From an uncultured Bdellovibrionales bacterium (lineage in GTDB: Bacteria; Bdellovibrionota; Bdellovibrionia; Bdellovibrionales; UBA1609), in contig CAILEP010000022.1 of NCBI GenBank assembly GCA_903833275.1, positions 1-64,000 of the forward strand: 64,000 nt of DNA, given 5' to 3'. The position numbers and the translations under genes were made by a program. The notes below the pieces were generated by a model. The model made no database searches. It was not told the origin of the DNA and saw nothing but the letters and a program-made list of their open reading frames with translations. Shown one piece after another: positions 52,354-61,234 of this stretch. The stretch's first letter is position 1, and the number at the start of each line of letters is the position of its first letter.

Positions 52354-54684
52354 ATGGACCGCAAATTGATATTGATCACAATATTTCTACTTACCCTACA
52401 GGCAGCATTGCTTGTGACCGGGTGGCCGTATGACCAAATCGATCATCGCAGCGGAAGCAACGAAGTTCAAAAACCAATTGGCTACATCGTAGAAAAAAGA
52501 CAAGGCGTCAAAAGACGCAATCACAACTCGGTGGTTTGGGAAGACGGCGAGCCTTCTGACACTTTACTTTCTTACGACAACATTCTGACTCTCGAGCACA
52601 GCTCAGCCGAACTCAATCTCAATGGCAACATCCACATCGATCTACACGAAAACACTCTTGTTGTGCTCGAGCCGCCATCGGCCACAGAGCCAGATTTGGT
52701 TCACATACGGTTTGCACGCGGGCAAATGGTCAGCATGAGTGGTCAACGCGATTTCGGCGTCGCCACCGACAGTTGGCAGATCGAGGCCCGCGCTGGCTCC
52801 GACCTCAGTTTAAAATCGGTCAAGGGCGATAAAGTTGAAATTGAGATTCGAAGCGGAGAGATTCAATTAAAAAACTCCGCCAACGAAACGGCGACGGTCA
52901 AAATGTCAGAGGGCACCCGCTTTACTTTAGACAAAGAAAAAATATCCGAATCTGCCAAAATCGCGAGCGACATTAAGTTTGAGCACCCACGAGAAGTACA
53001 CGTCTATACCCACGAGCCGACAGCAAAGTTTCACGCCAAGTGGGTGGGTGATGCAAAAAGAATTGTTGATTCACCGCCTGGCAACGAGAAGAATGAGTTT
53101 TTGGTCGACCAATCGCTTCAAGCGGATCTCAATCTTTCGGTCGGCACCCACTACCTGAGTTTGGCAAACAACGACGGCGCTGTTTCAAGTGAGATTATCG
53201 TCGACGTTATACCCGCCCCGCGCATTCGCTACACTTCGCCCCTGCCACGTGACCGCTTCGTACTAAACTCGGACGTCTTTTTCAGTTGGCTTCCACTCGA
53301 AGGGGCCCAGCGCTACATACTTGAGGCGACGAACACGGCTGGTGACACAACGAGCCCGGCTGAATCTACGCAAAACAACTTAAATCTTGCACCCCACATT
53401 GAAGGCGAGACTTTCTTAAAGGTTTACGGAATCGATTCAAGCGGATTTAAAATACCCCCGCAAGATACACTACCGATCTATTTTATTCGTGACCCCTTGG
53501 CCGCACCGAAACTTCTTTTACCCAAGGCTCGAGCACCCGCCGCGGCGCCTGCAACCCAAGAGAAACCAAAAGCCGAGAAAGAAACTTGGCTCAATCGAAT
53601 CTGGGGCGAACTTTGGCCAGTCGCTTGGGCTGACGAAAACCCAAAAGGTCGGCAAATTGAATTCAATTGGGAAGCCGTGCCAGGTGCCGACTTCTACAAT
53701 CTCGAGATTTCAGCGACCGCCGATTTTTCTGACCCAGAAATTATGGTTAAGGTCGACGCACAAAAATTTGCCTGGTCTAACTTTAAAAAACAGATTTACT
53801 ATTGGCGCGTAGCCGCCGGGGTTTCAACGGGTCGGATGGGTCTCTTCAGTGAGGTTGCCAAATTTGATCTTTCAAAAGTCGACTCCGTTCACGACGGCGA
53901 AATTGCCCCCGGTGTCGCCGTCACTGCAAAAAAAGAAAAATCTTTGCCGACAAAACCGGTCGCGTCCGCACCGATTGTAAAACCCGAAGCTGCGACACCA
54001 CCGGTGGCCCCGGTCGCCGCGGCGCCCTCACCATTGCCATCACCCGAGGCCAGCGCGCCTCCTCCACTGAAAAAGCAGCACCCCGTGTTCGATACTGCGA
54101 TCGAAGCCAATCTGCACTATCGCACGACTTCAGCCGACTCGAACGATTTCTCCACTAGCTTGGACGGCTTTGCTAATGCTTCAGCGAGTGTTTGGTTTCG
54201 ATTTCAAAAAGAAGAACGCCCGCTTTATCAAGCTCAACTCGAGTACTCTCAAGTTAAATGGCAGCCCAATAATTCGGCGAAATTGCCCTTTCAAGATTCG
54301 TGGGTGGACTCTAACTACGCATTGCGGTTTTGGCGCGAACCGCTAGAAAGCGAGTGGGGCCTCGGCTTTTTAGTCGAGACGATCCAAATTCTCAAACGCT
54401 CACAACGCGAGAACTTATCATCATCAACCAATTGGCAGGCCGGGCCGGCGTTTTCTTACCATCAAAATATTACTGAAAATCTTTATCTTCATTGCAGCAA
54501 CGGAATTCTCTACGGCGGCAATGCAATCTCTTTTGCCACAGACAATTTTCTTAATTTTTCTCAAGAGAAATGGTGGCACCAACCCTACTTCGGTGGCGAC
54601 CTCGATCTAAAACTCTATTTCGGCACGGGGTCTTACTCAGGGTTTGACCTGACGTCAGGCTTTCACGTAGGCGTGCATTTCTAA
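52354..54684 (+). CDS. FecR-domain protein with C-terminal outer-membrane barrel
   Basis: This 776-residue precursor (ATG at 52354, GAGGTG upstream) has an N-terminal signal or anchor (KLILITIFLLTLQAALLVTG). Next is a FecR-type beta domain (about 40-200) with IEIRSGEIQLKN. Two fibronectin-like 'FxWxxVxGAxxYxLEI' repeats follow (FFSWLPLEGAQRYILEAT near 310 and FNWEAVPGADFYNLEIS near 440). A Pro/Ala-rich linker (about 525-575) leads to a barrel of about 200 residues ending VGVHF with a terminal Phe, as outer-membrane barrels do. It probably links periplasm and outer membrane, and the function is unknown. Confidence 0.82.
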   Translation: MDRKLILITIFLLTLQAALLVTGWPYDQIDHRSGSNEVQKPIGYIVEKRQGVKRRNHNSVVWEDGEPSDTLLSYDNILTLEHSSAELNLNGNIHIDLHENTLVVLEPPSATEPDLVHIRFARGQMVSMSGQRDFGVATDSWQIEARAGSDLSLKSVKGDKVEIEIRSGEIQLKNSANETATVKMSEGTRFTLDKEKISESAKIASDIKFEHPREVHVYTHEPTAKFHAKWVGDAKRIVDSPPGNEKNEFLVDQSLQADLNLSVGTHYLSLANNDGAVSSEIIVDVIPAPRIRYTSPLPRDRFVLNSDVFFSWLPLEGAQRYILEATNTAGDTTSPAESTQNNLNLAPHIEGETFLKVYGIDSSGFKIPPQDTLPIYFIRDPLAAPKLLLPKARAPAAAPATQEKPKAEKETWLNRIWGELWPVAWADENPKGRQIEFNWEAVPGADFYNLEISATADFSDPEIMVKVDAQKFAWSNFKKQIYYWRVAAGVSTGRMGLFSEVAKFDLSKVDSVHDGEIAPGVAVTAKKEKSLPTKPVASAPIVKPEAATPPVAPVAAAPSPLPSPEASAPPPLKKQHPVFDTAIEANLHYRTTSADSNDFSTSLDGFANASASVWFRFQKEERPLYQAQLEYSQVKWQPNNSAKLPFQDSWVDSNYALRFWREPLESEWGLGFLVETIQILKRSQRENLSSSTNWQAGPAFSYHQNITENLYLHCSNGILYGGNAISFATDNFLNFSQEKWWHQPYFGGDLDLKLYFGTGSYSGFDLTSGFHVGVHF

Positions 54685-56390
54685 CGACGGCGTCTGAAAA
54701 AATAGAGCGCGACAAACGGCAATATAAAAAACGGGGCTGAAATAAACCCGGCAAGATCTGCTGTGCTTGGGCTCAGGGCTTCACGCGAAAGTGCTGCCAC
54801 CTTCGCCCCCTTGTCGCCGCCACAACCAGTCGTGAATGTAAATTTATTCTGAATATAAGAATCGAACGTCAAATCCAGTGAAGAAATTGTCACAGGGGTG
54901 ACCGCACTTGTGTTATTGAGTTGAATCTGAAACGAACCATAACGCGGCACCTGTTTGCCAAGATAGGTTGAGCCCAGAGCATACCCTGAAAAACTTGTCG
55001 GGTCATTTGATGCACTAAAGGCCCATTGATAAAGAAGTGTGGCTGCGCCTTGATTCGCAATTACAGGTGCCGGGATGGCGGAGATTGTCGGAAGCGAACT
55101 GCCCAAATCAAGAGCGGCCGAAGTCACAGTGTAAGTCACACCGGTCTCGTACTGAGCAACGCCAGGGTTGGCCAAATTTGAAACGGGATCTTCGGGGCTG
55201 CCGAGAGTTGCATAGCCAGTAGAAGCGACAATCCAGGTGCGGCCCCATGAACCGTTACCACCTGAACCGCCAGGGCTTGCGCCACCAGCGCCGCTAGAGG
55301 CCGTCACCGGGCCGGTCGTATCAATAATACCGCCAGCAAAAATTAAAACCGAGCCGCCGGCACCGCCGCCACCAGCACCGCCAATAAACGGTGCTGTTAC
55401 GGAGCCACCAACGCCACCATTGGCCCTAATCGAACCGGTCGCCGAAATTGTGACACCTTGAACCGCATAGATTTGGATGTTACCGCCACCGGCACCACCA
55501 CTCGCACCGCTCGAACGACCGGCGACATTTGCAAGATCGTAAGCACTGCCACCACCACCGCCCGAACCGGCACCGGCTAAGTCATTTACGAAACCATCAT
55601 CTTGAAAAATGCTACCCACAACGCCACCGGGCCCGCCATTTGAATCTCCGCCGGGTGTTGGGTCAGGCTTATCACCCGCCGCGACGAAAGATTTTACGTA
55701 ACCCCCACCGCCGCCGCCGCCTTCACCTCCGCTCACAAATACCGCTTGCGGCCCACCGGCCCCACCCGTGACTGAAACCCCACCATGAGAACCCTGATTG
55801 GCAATTGCGGGGGCTTGGCCCGCCGCCACGCTCGCGCCACCATTGCCACCACCGCAGCGGCCAACTGCACCGGTGCGCGAAGTCGTCATACTTGAAACCG
55901 CGCTCAAACCCGAAGCGCCTGAGCAGTCGATAGCCCCATCAACAAGCACGGTGCTTTGCGATCGAATCACCAGCGGCTTTGACCCCACTGGCGACAACGT
56001 ATAGCCCGCCGCCAAATGAAATGAGGTAAATTGAAGATTTGAATGAACATCGGTGTCGATCGTGATCACGCTACCAACAACAGTACCAAATAGACTGTAA
56101 CGCGCTGGCACGAAATCCCCATCTTGCCCTGTGCCGACTGAGTACGAAGTGTTCTGTGCTCCAGAACCAGAGTCCCACCCCGCAATCAAAAGCGGCGGGT
56201 GAAGTTCGTGAAGTGATAAATTCCAAACCATTTGGGATTGATAGACATCAGAAAACTGACTAAATGTCTCGGCATAAGTGTCGGCCTTCGCTAGTGGCGC
56301 CAATACCACGAGCAAAAAACAAAGATTTGCCTTAAAGCAAAATGCCGGAGCAAATCGAAAGCCAAAAATATTACGAAGCTGCTTGCTCAT
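54681..56390 (-). CDS. glycine-rich exported protein with C-terminal sorting-like anchor
   Basis: This 569-residue precursor (ATG at 56390) has a signal peptide ending near APLAKA-DTYA. The centre (about 180-400) is built from Gly-rich imperfect repeats (GGAGGG, GGEGGGGGGGY and similar) within a likely beta-helix like that of adhesins. A beta-sandwich region follows. The C-terminus has TTGCGGDKG, a hydrophobic helix (GFISAPFFILPFVALYFF) and RRRR, the tripartite form of bacterial CTERM sorting signals. The stop overlaps the convergent barrel gene by four bases. It is probably a surface protein; the sorting enzyme is not in the window. Confidence 0.78.
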   Translation of the reverse strand: MSKQLRNIFGFRFAPAFCFKANLCFLLVVLAPLAKADTYAETFSQFSDVYQSQMVWNLSLHELHPPLLIAGWDSGSGAQNTSYSVGTGQDGDFVPARYSLFGTVVGSVITIDTDVHSNLQFTSFHLAAGYTLSPVGSKPLVIRSQSTVLVDGAIDCSGASGLSAVSSMTTSRTGAVGRCGGGNGGASVAAGQAPAIANQGSHGGVSVTGGAGGPQAVFVSGGEGGGGGGGYVKSFVAAGDKPDPTPGGDSNGGPGGVVGSIFQDDGFVNDLAGAGSGGGGGSAYDLANVAGRSSGASGGAGGGNIQIYAVQGVTISATGSIRANGGVGGSVTAPFIGGAGGGGAGGSVLIFAGGIIDTTGPVTASSGAGGASPGGSGGNGSWGRTWIVASTGYATLGSPEDPVSNLANPGVAQYETGVTYTVTSAALDLGSSLPTISAIPAPVIANQGAATLLYQWAFSASNDPTSFSGYALGSTYLGKQVPRYGSFQIQLNNTSAVTPVTISSLDLTFDSYIQNKFTFTTGCGGDKGAKVAALSREALSPSTADLAGFISAPFFILPFVALYFFRRRR

Positions 56391-56787
56391 CCCACCCCAT
56401 GACTTCAAATATTTTGGTTCGTAGCAAATCTTGGCGAAATGGTTTTATAATATAACAGTCAACGGCCCACTGCGCGGCCTGAGTGATCTTAAAGCGCTCC
56501 ATTGAGCGTTGGCTGGTAACAATAATAAACGGAGTTAATTTTCGATGTGGGCTATTTCGAACTGACTTTAAAAGCGTCAACCCAGAAACTTCGGGCATCT
56601 CCCAATCTGAAATGATGAGATCGATTCTGACTTTAGAATCTTGCAAAATATGAAGAGCCTGCGAGCTTCTCTTTGCGGCATGAACATTTTTAAACCCCAT
56701 CCCCTGCAAGTACTCAACAAGAATGTTCTTTACCATCGCATCATCATCAACAACAAGAATGTTTAGGTCGGCATCAAACTTGTTCAT
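56371..56787 (-). CDS. single-domain response regulator (CheY-like)
   Basis: This 138-residue receiver begins at the ATG at 56787, which overlaps the stop of the upstream kinase (ATGA), with GAGGTGAT before it. It has the acidic pocket VVDDDA, phospho-acceptor Asp61 in IISDWEMPEVSG, a Thr/Ser in FIIVTSQ, and Lys in YIIKPFR. With no output domain it probably acts by protein contact, as the last step of the phosphorelay formed with the two kinases encoded just upstream. Its end overlaps the glycine-rich gene by 20 bases. Confidence 0.92.
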   Translation of the reverse strand: MNKFDADLNILVVDDDAMVKNILVEYLQGMGFKNVHAAKRSSQALHILQDSKVRIDLIISDWEMPEVSGLTLLKSVRNSPHRKLTPFIIVTSQRSMERFKITQAAQWAVDCYIIKPFRQDLLRTKIFEVMGWDEQAAS

Positions 56788-58088
56788 CTTATCACCTCTT
56801 GCAAAAACGGAATATGAATATGAATATGAATACAAAGGCCCTTTGTCGGATGATTAAAAATCTTAAAATCGCCGGCGTGATCGATTTCAACAATTTCACG
56901 ACAAATTGCCAGCCCAAGGCCGGTGCCCTGTTCTCCTTTTGTCGTAAAAAAAGGCTCGAGAATTTTATCAATAATATCGGCTGGCACACCCGGGCCGTAA
57001 TCTCGAAGTTCGAGATCAAAAAAGCCTTCGCCGCCCTTCAACGAAATATCAATTTGGCCATCCGAACCCATCGCATGTAGAGCATTGATAAACAGATTAA
57101 CCAAAACTTGCAGAATTGAAGTGCTATGCACAAATGCTTTTACATTATCGCGACGAAGCACTGACACCCGCGTGTTGGTCTTTTTAAATTGATGGCTCAA
57201 CAAATCGATCGCCTCGTCGACGACCATTTCAACCTGACACCAGGCTTTCTGAGTCGAAACTGACTTGGTATCAGAGAGACTGTTAAAACGATCTAAGATC
57301 TCGTGGGCGCGCTGACTGGCATCAATAATTCTGTCGAATGCCTCTCGCATTTCAGGCTCAGATTTCTTTCGACTAATTTCTGCTTTGCCAAGTATCTGCA
57401 TCAAGAGATTTCCGAACTCATGGGCTACACCCCGAGCTACGGCCGCCACAGAACTCAACCGCGAACTTTCTAGAACCTGCCTTTGCAAATCTGATCGCAC
57501 AAGTTCGTTTCGTTCACTTTCTTGTTTCAAATTGTAGAGTGCAACAAAGTTTCGGGCTTTTTGGGTTATTTCAGAAGCATTGAACGGTTTGTTCATATAA
57601 TCCCACTGAGCAGTCTGTGCGACACCAAGGGTGCTCGAAATTGAATTTATCGAGCGATCGTTATAAGCGGTGACAAACACCGCAAACATTTGTGGCATAG
57701 ACGAAAATATTTCTCTGACGAGCTCAACGCCATCGGGCCCAGCGCCAAGTCGAACATCAAAAAACCCCATGGCAAAACTCAAACCTTGGCTCGCCATTTT
57801 CTTCACTTCGACCATAGCTTCTGCCGCGTTCGTTGCAGTGGCCACTTCAAAAACAAACTTGGGGTCAGGTACAACTTCAGCGTTGGTCACCGATTGTAGC
57901 CGCGAAGAACGAACTACCGCTTCGAGGTTTTTGGCAGCTAGGGTTTCAACGTAAATCTTAACCAATTCGGGCTCATCGTCGACGATGAGAATTCGGCGAT
58001 TCCAACTCGGCGCTTTGGCCAATTTGACGACCTCGTCGTTGGCCTGAACACGGGTGATCGAATTATTTATTTTACGAGCGCCGCTCAT
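56784..58088 (-). CDS. receiver-histidine kinase hybrid protein
   Basis: This 434-residue soluble protein has an N-terminal receiver (about 30-190, longer than usual by an insert) with VDDEP, phospho-acceptor in GFFDVRLGAGPDG, and KPFNAS. A HisKA region follows with the H-box VARGVAHEFGNLLMQILG (His near residue 226). The HATPase has N-box VLVNLFINALHAMG, G1 RDYGPGVP, F-box EPFFTTK and G2 GTGLGLAIC. It starts in the ATGA overlap with the membrane kinase stop, and its own stop overlaps the CheY-like gene. It is likely a relay stage between them. Confidence 0.92.
   Translation of the reverse strand: MSGARKINNSITRVQANDEVVKLAKAPSWNRRILIVDDEPELVKIYVETLAAKNLEAVVRSSRLQSVTNAEVVPDPKFVFEVATATNAAEAMVEVKKMASQGLSFAMGFFDVRLGAGPDGVELVREIFSSMPQMFAVFVTAYNDRSINSISSTLGVAQTAQWDYMNKPFNASEITQKARNFVALYNLKQESERNELVRSDLQRQVLESSRLSSVAAVARGVAHEFGNLLMQILGKAEISRKKSEPEMREAFDRIIDASQRAHEILDRFNSLSDTKSVSTQKAWCQVEMVVDEAIDLLSHQFKKTNTRVSVLRRDNVKAFVHSTSILQVLVNLFINALHAMGSDGQIDISLKGGEGFFDLELRDYGPGVPADIIDKILEPFFTTKGEQGTGLGLAICREIVEIDHAGDFKIFNHPTKGLCIHIHIHIPFLQEVIR
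56810..56833 (-). repeat. hexanucleotide microsatellite inside a kinase gene
   Basis: Four units of GAATAT (last GAATAC) on the plus strand encode His-Ile dipeptides (CIHIHIHIP) in the final beta strand of the REC-kinase ATPase domain. Unit gain or loss would keep the frame. Confidence 0.85.
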
Positions 58089-60199
58089 GCAACGCCTCGC
58101 GATCGATCACTCTCTTCTTTGTTCTCAACGGCTTTTCTTGGCAAGGTGATTTGAAAGTCAGCGCCGTGGCCCACTTCAGATCTTCGCAGAGTCAGGTCGC
58201 CGCTCACCGCGCGCACCAATCTTCGACTGATGCTGAGCCCAATACCAGTGCCCTCTGTTTTTGTTTTAGTCGAAAAATTCTTTTCGAAAAGGCGCTTTTT
58301 ATTTACTTCGTCAAGCCCAACCCCATTGTCCGTAACATTCACGAACACTTGGCTCTCTTCGCCTCTGGTTTCGATTCTAACCCACCGCTCTTGCCCCGCC
58401 GAAGCGGGCCGCGCCTTAACCGACTGAATGGCGTTGCGAATCAGGTTGGTCATAACCTGAATAAACTCATCGTCGTCTACGCTAACAATTAACTTCTCGC
58501 TACTAAAATTCGTAAGCAGTTGAATCGAATCGCGCGCCGCCAAGTCGGCCATTATCTTTATCGAGTTATCGCAAAGTACATTTAATTCTATCAGCTTGAG
58601 ATCGGCTCTTGCCGCATTTAGTGAGCGAAATGAATTTACAATGCGCCCAATACGCTCTGACTCGCTAATTAGAAAGTCTGTGTCTTTGGCCAGAAGGCTG
58701 AATTCGCTTGATATTCGTTCGCCAACTTGCTGAAGGTTTTCGAGATCCTCTTGCCAGAGCGTCTGACCGCCTTTAATTAACGATGGCTTTTGCCATTCAC
58801 TCTGAAGTTTTTGAAAGCCACCCTCAGCAAAATCTTTTTGCCAATTGCTCTTGAGTGCTAGAATTAATTGCACTTCATTTGTGCGGTCGACGGCGATTCG
58901 CGATTTTAAGTTATTGAGCCTTGAGATAATTGAGGTCAACGGGTTGAGCACTTCGTGGGCTGCCTGCCCCGCAACTTCACCCACCGCCGCAAGCCGAGTC
59001 GTGCGCAAGAGGGCCTCTTGTGCCTCTTTGACCGCTCGGTTTTGAAGCTGAAGCTCGTGTGTGCGTGCTTTCACTTTGTTCTCAAGTTCGCGATTGATCT
59101 CTTCAAGTTCTTGGCGCGAGATTCGAAGATCGTCGATCATCACATTGAATGAGCGAGTTAGCTGAGCGATCTCGTCGTGGCTTCGCACTTCGATTTTGCC
59201 GGTTAAATCACCATCCGAAACTTTTTTCATTGCCCCAACTAAGTTTTCTAGAGGACGCGTCAATGACCGCGAGAAAAAAATCGCCACCAAAAAGGCCAGA
59301 GTAACGACCATTGAGGCGAAAATAAGAGAACGCATGACAAGGCGATTCGCCGCCTGAAAGGCCGTACGTTCAGATATTTGCGAGAGAACAAAGATTTGGC
59401 CCTTGAGAGCCGACGAAAACGCCGCCAAGTAGGGCTCGCCGACTTGAGTAAACTCGACAACTGTTTTCTTGGCTTTGCTGGCTATAGCGATTTCGCTAAG
59501 TCGCGACAAATATTTTTTATTCTGCGCCATGACCTTGGCATCTGCATGCACAAGAAGGTCGCCCGACGCCGAAACAATAAACACCTCATTCGGCTGACCA
59601 TCTTTTAATGCCGCGACCACGCGATCGGCTCTGACAAACCCAATCATCGCAAATTGGGCAAGAGCCACACCGTGCGAGTCTTCTTCGATCACGGATTTTC
59701 CGTAGCCGATGAGCAGCGGGCCGCCAACGGTAGTCGCATTCCAGATGGCTTCGCCACGAGTTTGAATTTCTTGAAACGGAATCGGTCGCGAATCAATCAG
59801 TTTCTTGGTAAAAAAGGCGGTATCGACGCCGTAAACTTTTTCGTAATCTGAATCTTCGAAGGCGACCTCATCAAGACTCTGAAATCGCGCACTCTTCGCC
59901 ACGAACACCAAATCTCTGCGGTCGCGAAATAGATCGGCGATCATGGCATTTCTGTCGGCACCTTTTTCTCGCGACAAAAACGCAGTCATGCGCAGTTTAT
60001 CTCCTACCCCCGCAAAGAAGGTTTCGACCTCCGCTGAAGTGTTCGAAACAAGTGATAGATTAAAATCATAGACCAAGGTTTTTTTGTCGCTTTTGAATTC
60101 TTTTGTCGCAAGCCAAAGGTAGGCGCCGACGCAAAAAAACAGCAACAACGTCGTCGCAATTAGAAATTTATAGCGAATGGTAAAGGTTGGTTTTATCAC
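58085..60199 (-). CDS. membrane sensor histidine kinase with HAMP domain
   Basis: This 704-residue kinase starts at a GTG at 60199. TM1 is at about 12-32, followed by a periplasmic Cache-like sensor domain (about 35-280, with FIVSASGDLLVHADAKVM), TM2 at about 290-310 and HAMP (FFSRSLTRPLENLVGAMKKV and on). A coiled coil leads to HisKA with H-box AGQAAHEVLNPLTSI, interrupted by an unusual insert of about 80 residues, and then the HATPase (NLIRNAIQS, DNGVGLD, GTGIGLSIS). It is the first gene of a three-gene overlapping operon with the REC-kinase and CheY-like proteins. Confidence 0.93.
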   Translation of the reverse strand: MIKPTFTIRYKFLIATTLLLFFCVGAYLWLATKEFKSDKKTLVYDFNLSLVSNTSAEVETFFAGVGDKLRMTAFLSREKGADRNAMIADLFRDRRDLVFVAKSARFQSLDEVAFEDSDYEKVYGVDTAFFTKKLIDSRPIPFQEIQTRGEAIWNATTVGGPLLIGYGKSVIEEDSHGVALAQFAMIGFVRADRVVAALKDGQPNEVFIVSASGDLLVHADAKVMAQNKKYLSRLSEIAIASKAKKTVVEFTQVGEPYLAAFSSALKGQIFVLSQISERTAFQAANRLVMRSLIFASMVVTLAFLVAIFFSRSLTRPLENLVGAMKKVSDGDLTGKIEVRSHDEIAQLTRSFNVMIDDLRISRQELEEINRELENKVKARTHELQLQNRAVKEAQEALLRTTRLAAVGEVAGQAAHEVLNPLTSIISRLNNLKSRIAVDRTNEVQLILALKSNWQKDFAEGGFQKLQSEWQKPSLIKGGQTLWQEDLENLQQVGERISSEFSLLAKDTDFLISESERIGRIVNSFRSLNAARADLKLIELNVLCDNSIKIMADLAARDSIQLLTNFSSEKLIVSVDDDEFIQVMTNLIRNAIQSVKARPASAGQERWVRIETRGEESQVFVNVTDNGVGLDEVNKKRLFEKNFSTKTKTEGTGIGLSISRRLVRAVSGDLTLRRSEVGHGADFQITLPRKAVENKEESDRSRGVA

Positions 60200-60309
60200 C
60201 CCTACCTATCGGCCTAAATTTCGATCTAAATTAATGATTCGATTAGAATATTGTCGTTTTTTCGACAACCAGATTGGGCCTCAAAACAAAAACTCGACCA
60301 AGGGCTTGT

Positions 60310-61218
60310 TTAAATGACCCGAAAGTAAAACCGTAGCGCTAAAATAAAGAACATAACGGCCGTACCGACCCCCACAAGATTTCTCTGGTGAGGCAAAATA
60401 AAGCCCATGGTGATTACAATGGCGCACATAACAAGCAATAAGGTCGTAAAACGAAATTGGCGAAATGAAATATCAAGGTCACTGAAAAAACTTTTTTTGG
60501 TCGGCCCATTTTTCACGATTTGACTCTCGAAACGAGCAAACGCCAGAGCGCTCACTTCTTTTTGTGCCCGTTGTGCAATGTCGTCTTGAGGGCAAACCTC
60601 AAGAATGCGCGAGTAGTGTTGAGCGGCATAGGTCAAGCTGCGATCTGCAAATGCCGCATTTATGAAGGCCTGATGTCTTTCAAAATTCTCATAGTCATTT
60701 AGCACGGCATCCCAAAATTCACGCACCTCAACTGACGCTGCAATATCGCTCGCCACTGGCCGCGATGACTCTTTAATTTTTAAAAAGACGACACCGCATT
60801 TTACGCATTCAGAGTCGCCGGCGGCATAGCCTTCGCCACATTTTGGGCAAGCGAAAACTTTTGGGTTGGCGTTGGTATAATTGCTTTTGACGTCGCGAGC
60901 CTCTCGGCGAAAATCAGATCGCTCCGCAGTCGCACCTGGCACCGCTGTTTCAACAGCACCAAGTTCTCCACCTTCAATCCATTCGAGTGGGTATCCCAAA
61001 ACTTCTTCACCCATCGACAAAACTTCAGGGTACGAAACCCAAAACTGCTTTTCACAGCCCACGCACTGAAAACGCGGTCGCGATTCGGTGATTTCATCCG
61101 TTCGAATGGCATAAAGTTTTAAACATTCGGGGCAACGAACCCGCAACAGTTCTTTTGGCGATTCGGCCTCAATTGGGCTTAATTTTTCATCAAATTTTTG
61201 TTTCGAAATTTGGTCCAT
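60310..61218 (-). CDS. double zinc-ribbon protein with two C-terminal membrane helices
   Basis: This 302-residue protein has an MJ0042-type zinc finger at residues 28-60 (VRCPECLKLYAI ... FQCVGCEKQFWV). A second ribbon lies near 115-145 (FACPKCGEGYAAGDSECVKC). A helical TPR-like region follows, then two membrane helices at the end (TTLLLVMCAIVITMGFIL; VGVGTAVMFFILALRFY). The ribbons probably face the cytoplasm. Such proteins occur often in Deltaproteobacteria-like genomes, with unknown function. Its start touches the start region of the divergent lnt gene. Confidence 0.8.
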   Translation of the reverse strand: MDQISKQKFDEKLSPIEAESPKELLRVRCPECLKLYAIRTDEITESRPRFQCVGCEKQFWVSYPEVLSMGEEVLGYPLEWIEGGELGAVETAVPGATAERSDFRREARDVKSNYTNANPKVFACPKCGEGYAAGDSECVKCGVVFLKIKESSRPVASDIAASVEVREFWDAVLNDYENFERHQAFINAAFADRSLTYAAQHYSRILEVCPQDDIAQRAQKEVSALAFARFESQIVKNGPTKKSFFSDLDISFRQFRFTTLLLVMCAIVITMGFILPHQRNLVGVGTAVMFFILALRFYFRVI

Positions 61219-61234
61219 GGTGTACTCTAAAAAA

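Noticed and set aside
55237-55900. Repeated GC-rich units that might suggest a CRISPR or other repeat array
   Set aside because: Units are irregular, Gly-coding and without constant spacers. No CRISPR array is present anywhere in the window.
55237-56004. Rightward Pro- and His/Arg-rich ORFs opposite the glycine-rich gene
   Set aside because: These are the antisense reading of Gly codon runs (GGN read as NCC and similar). The composition follows directly from the real gene on the other strand.
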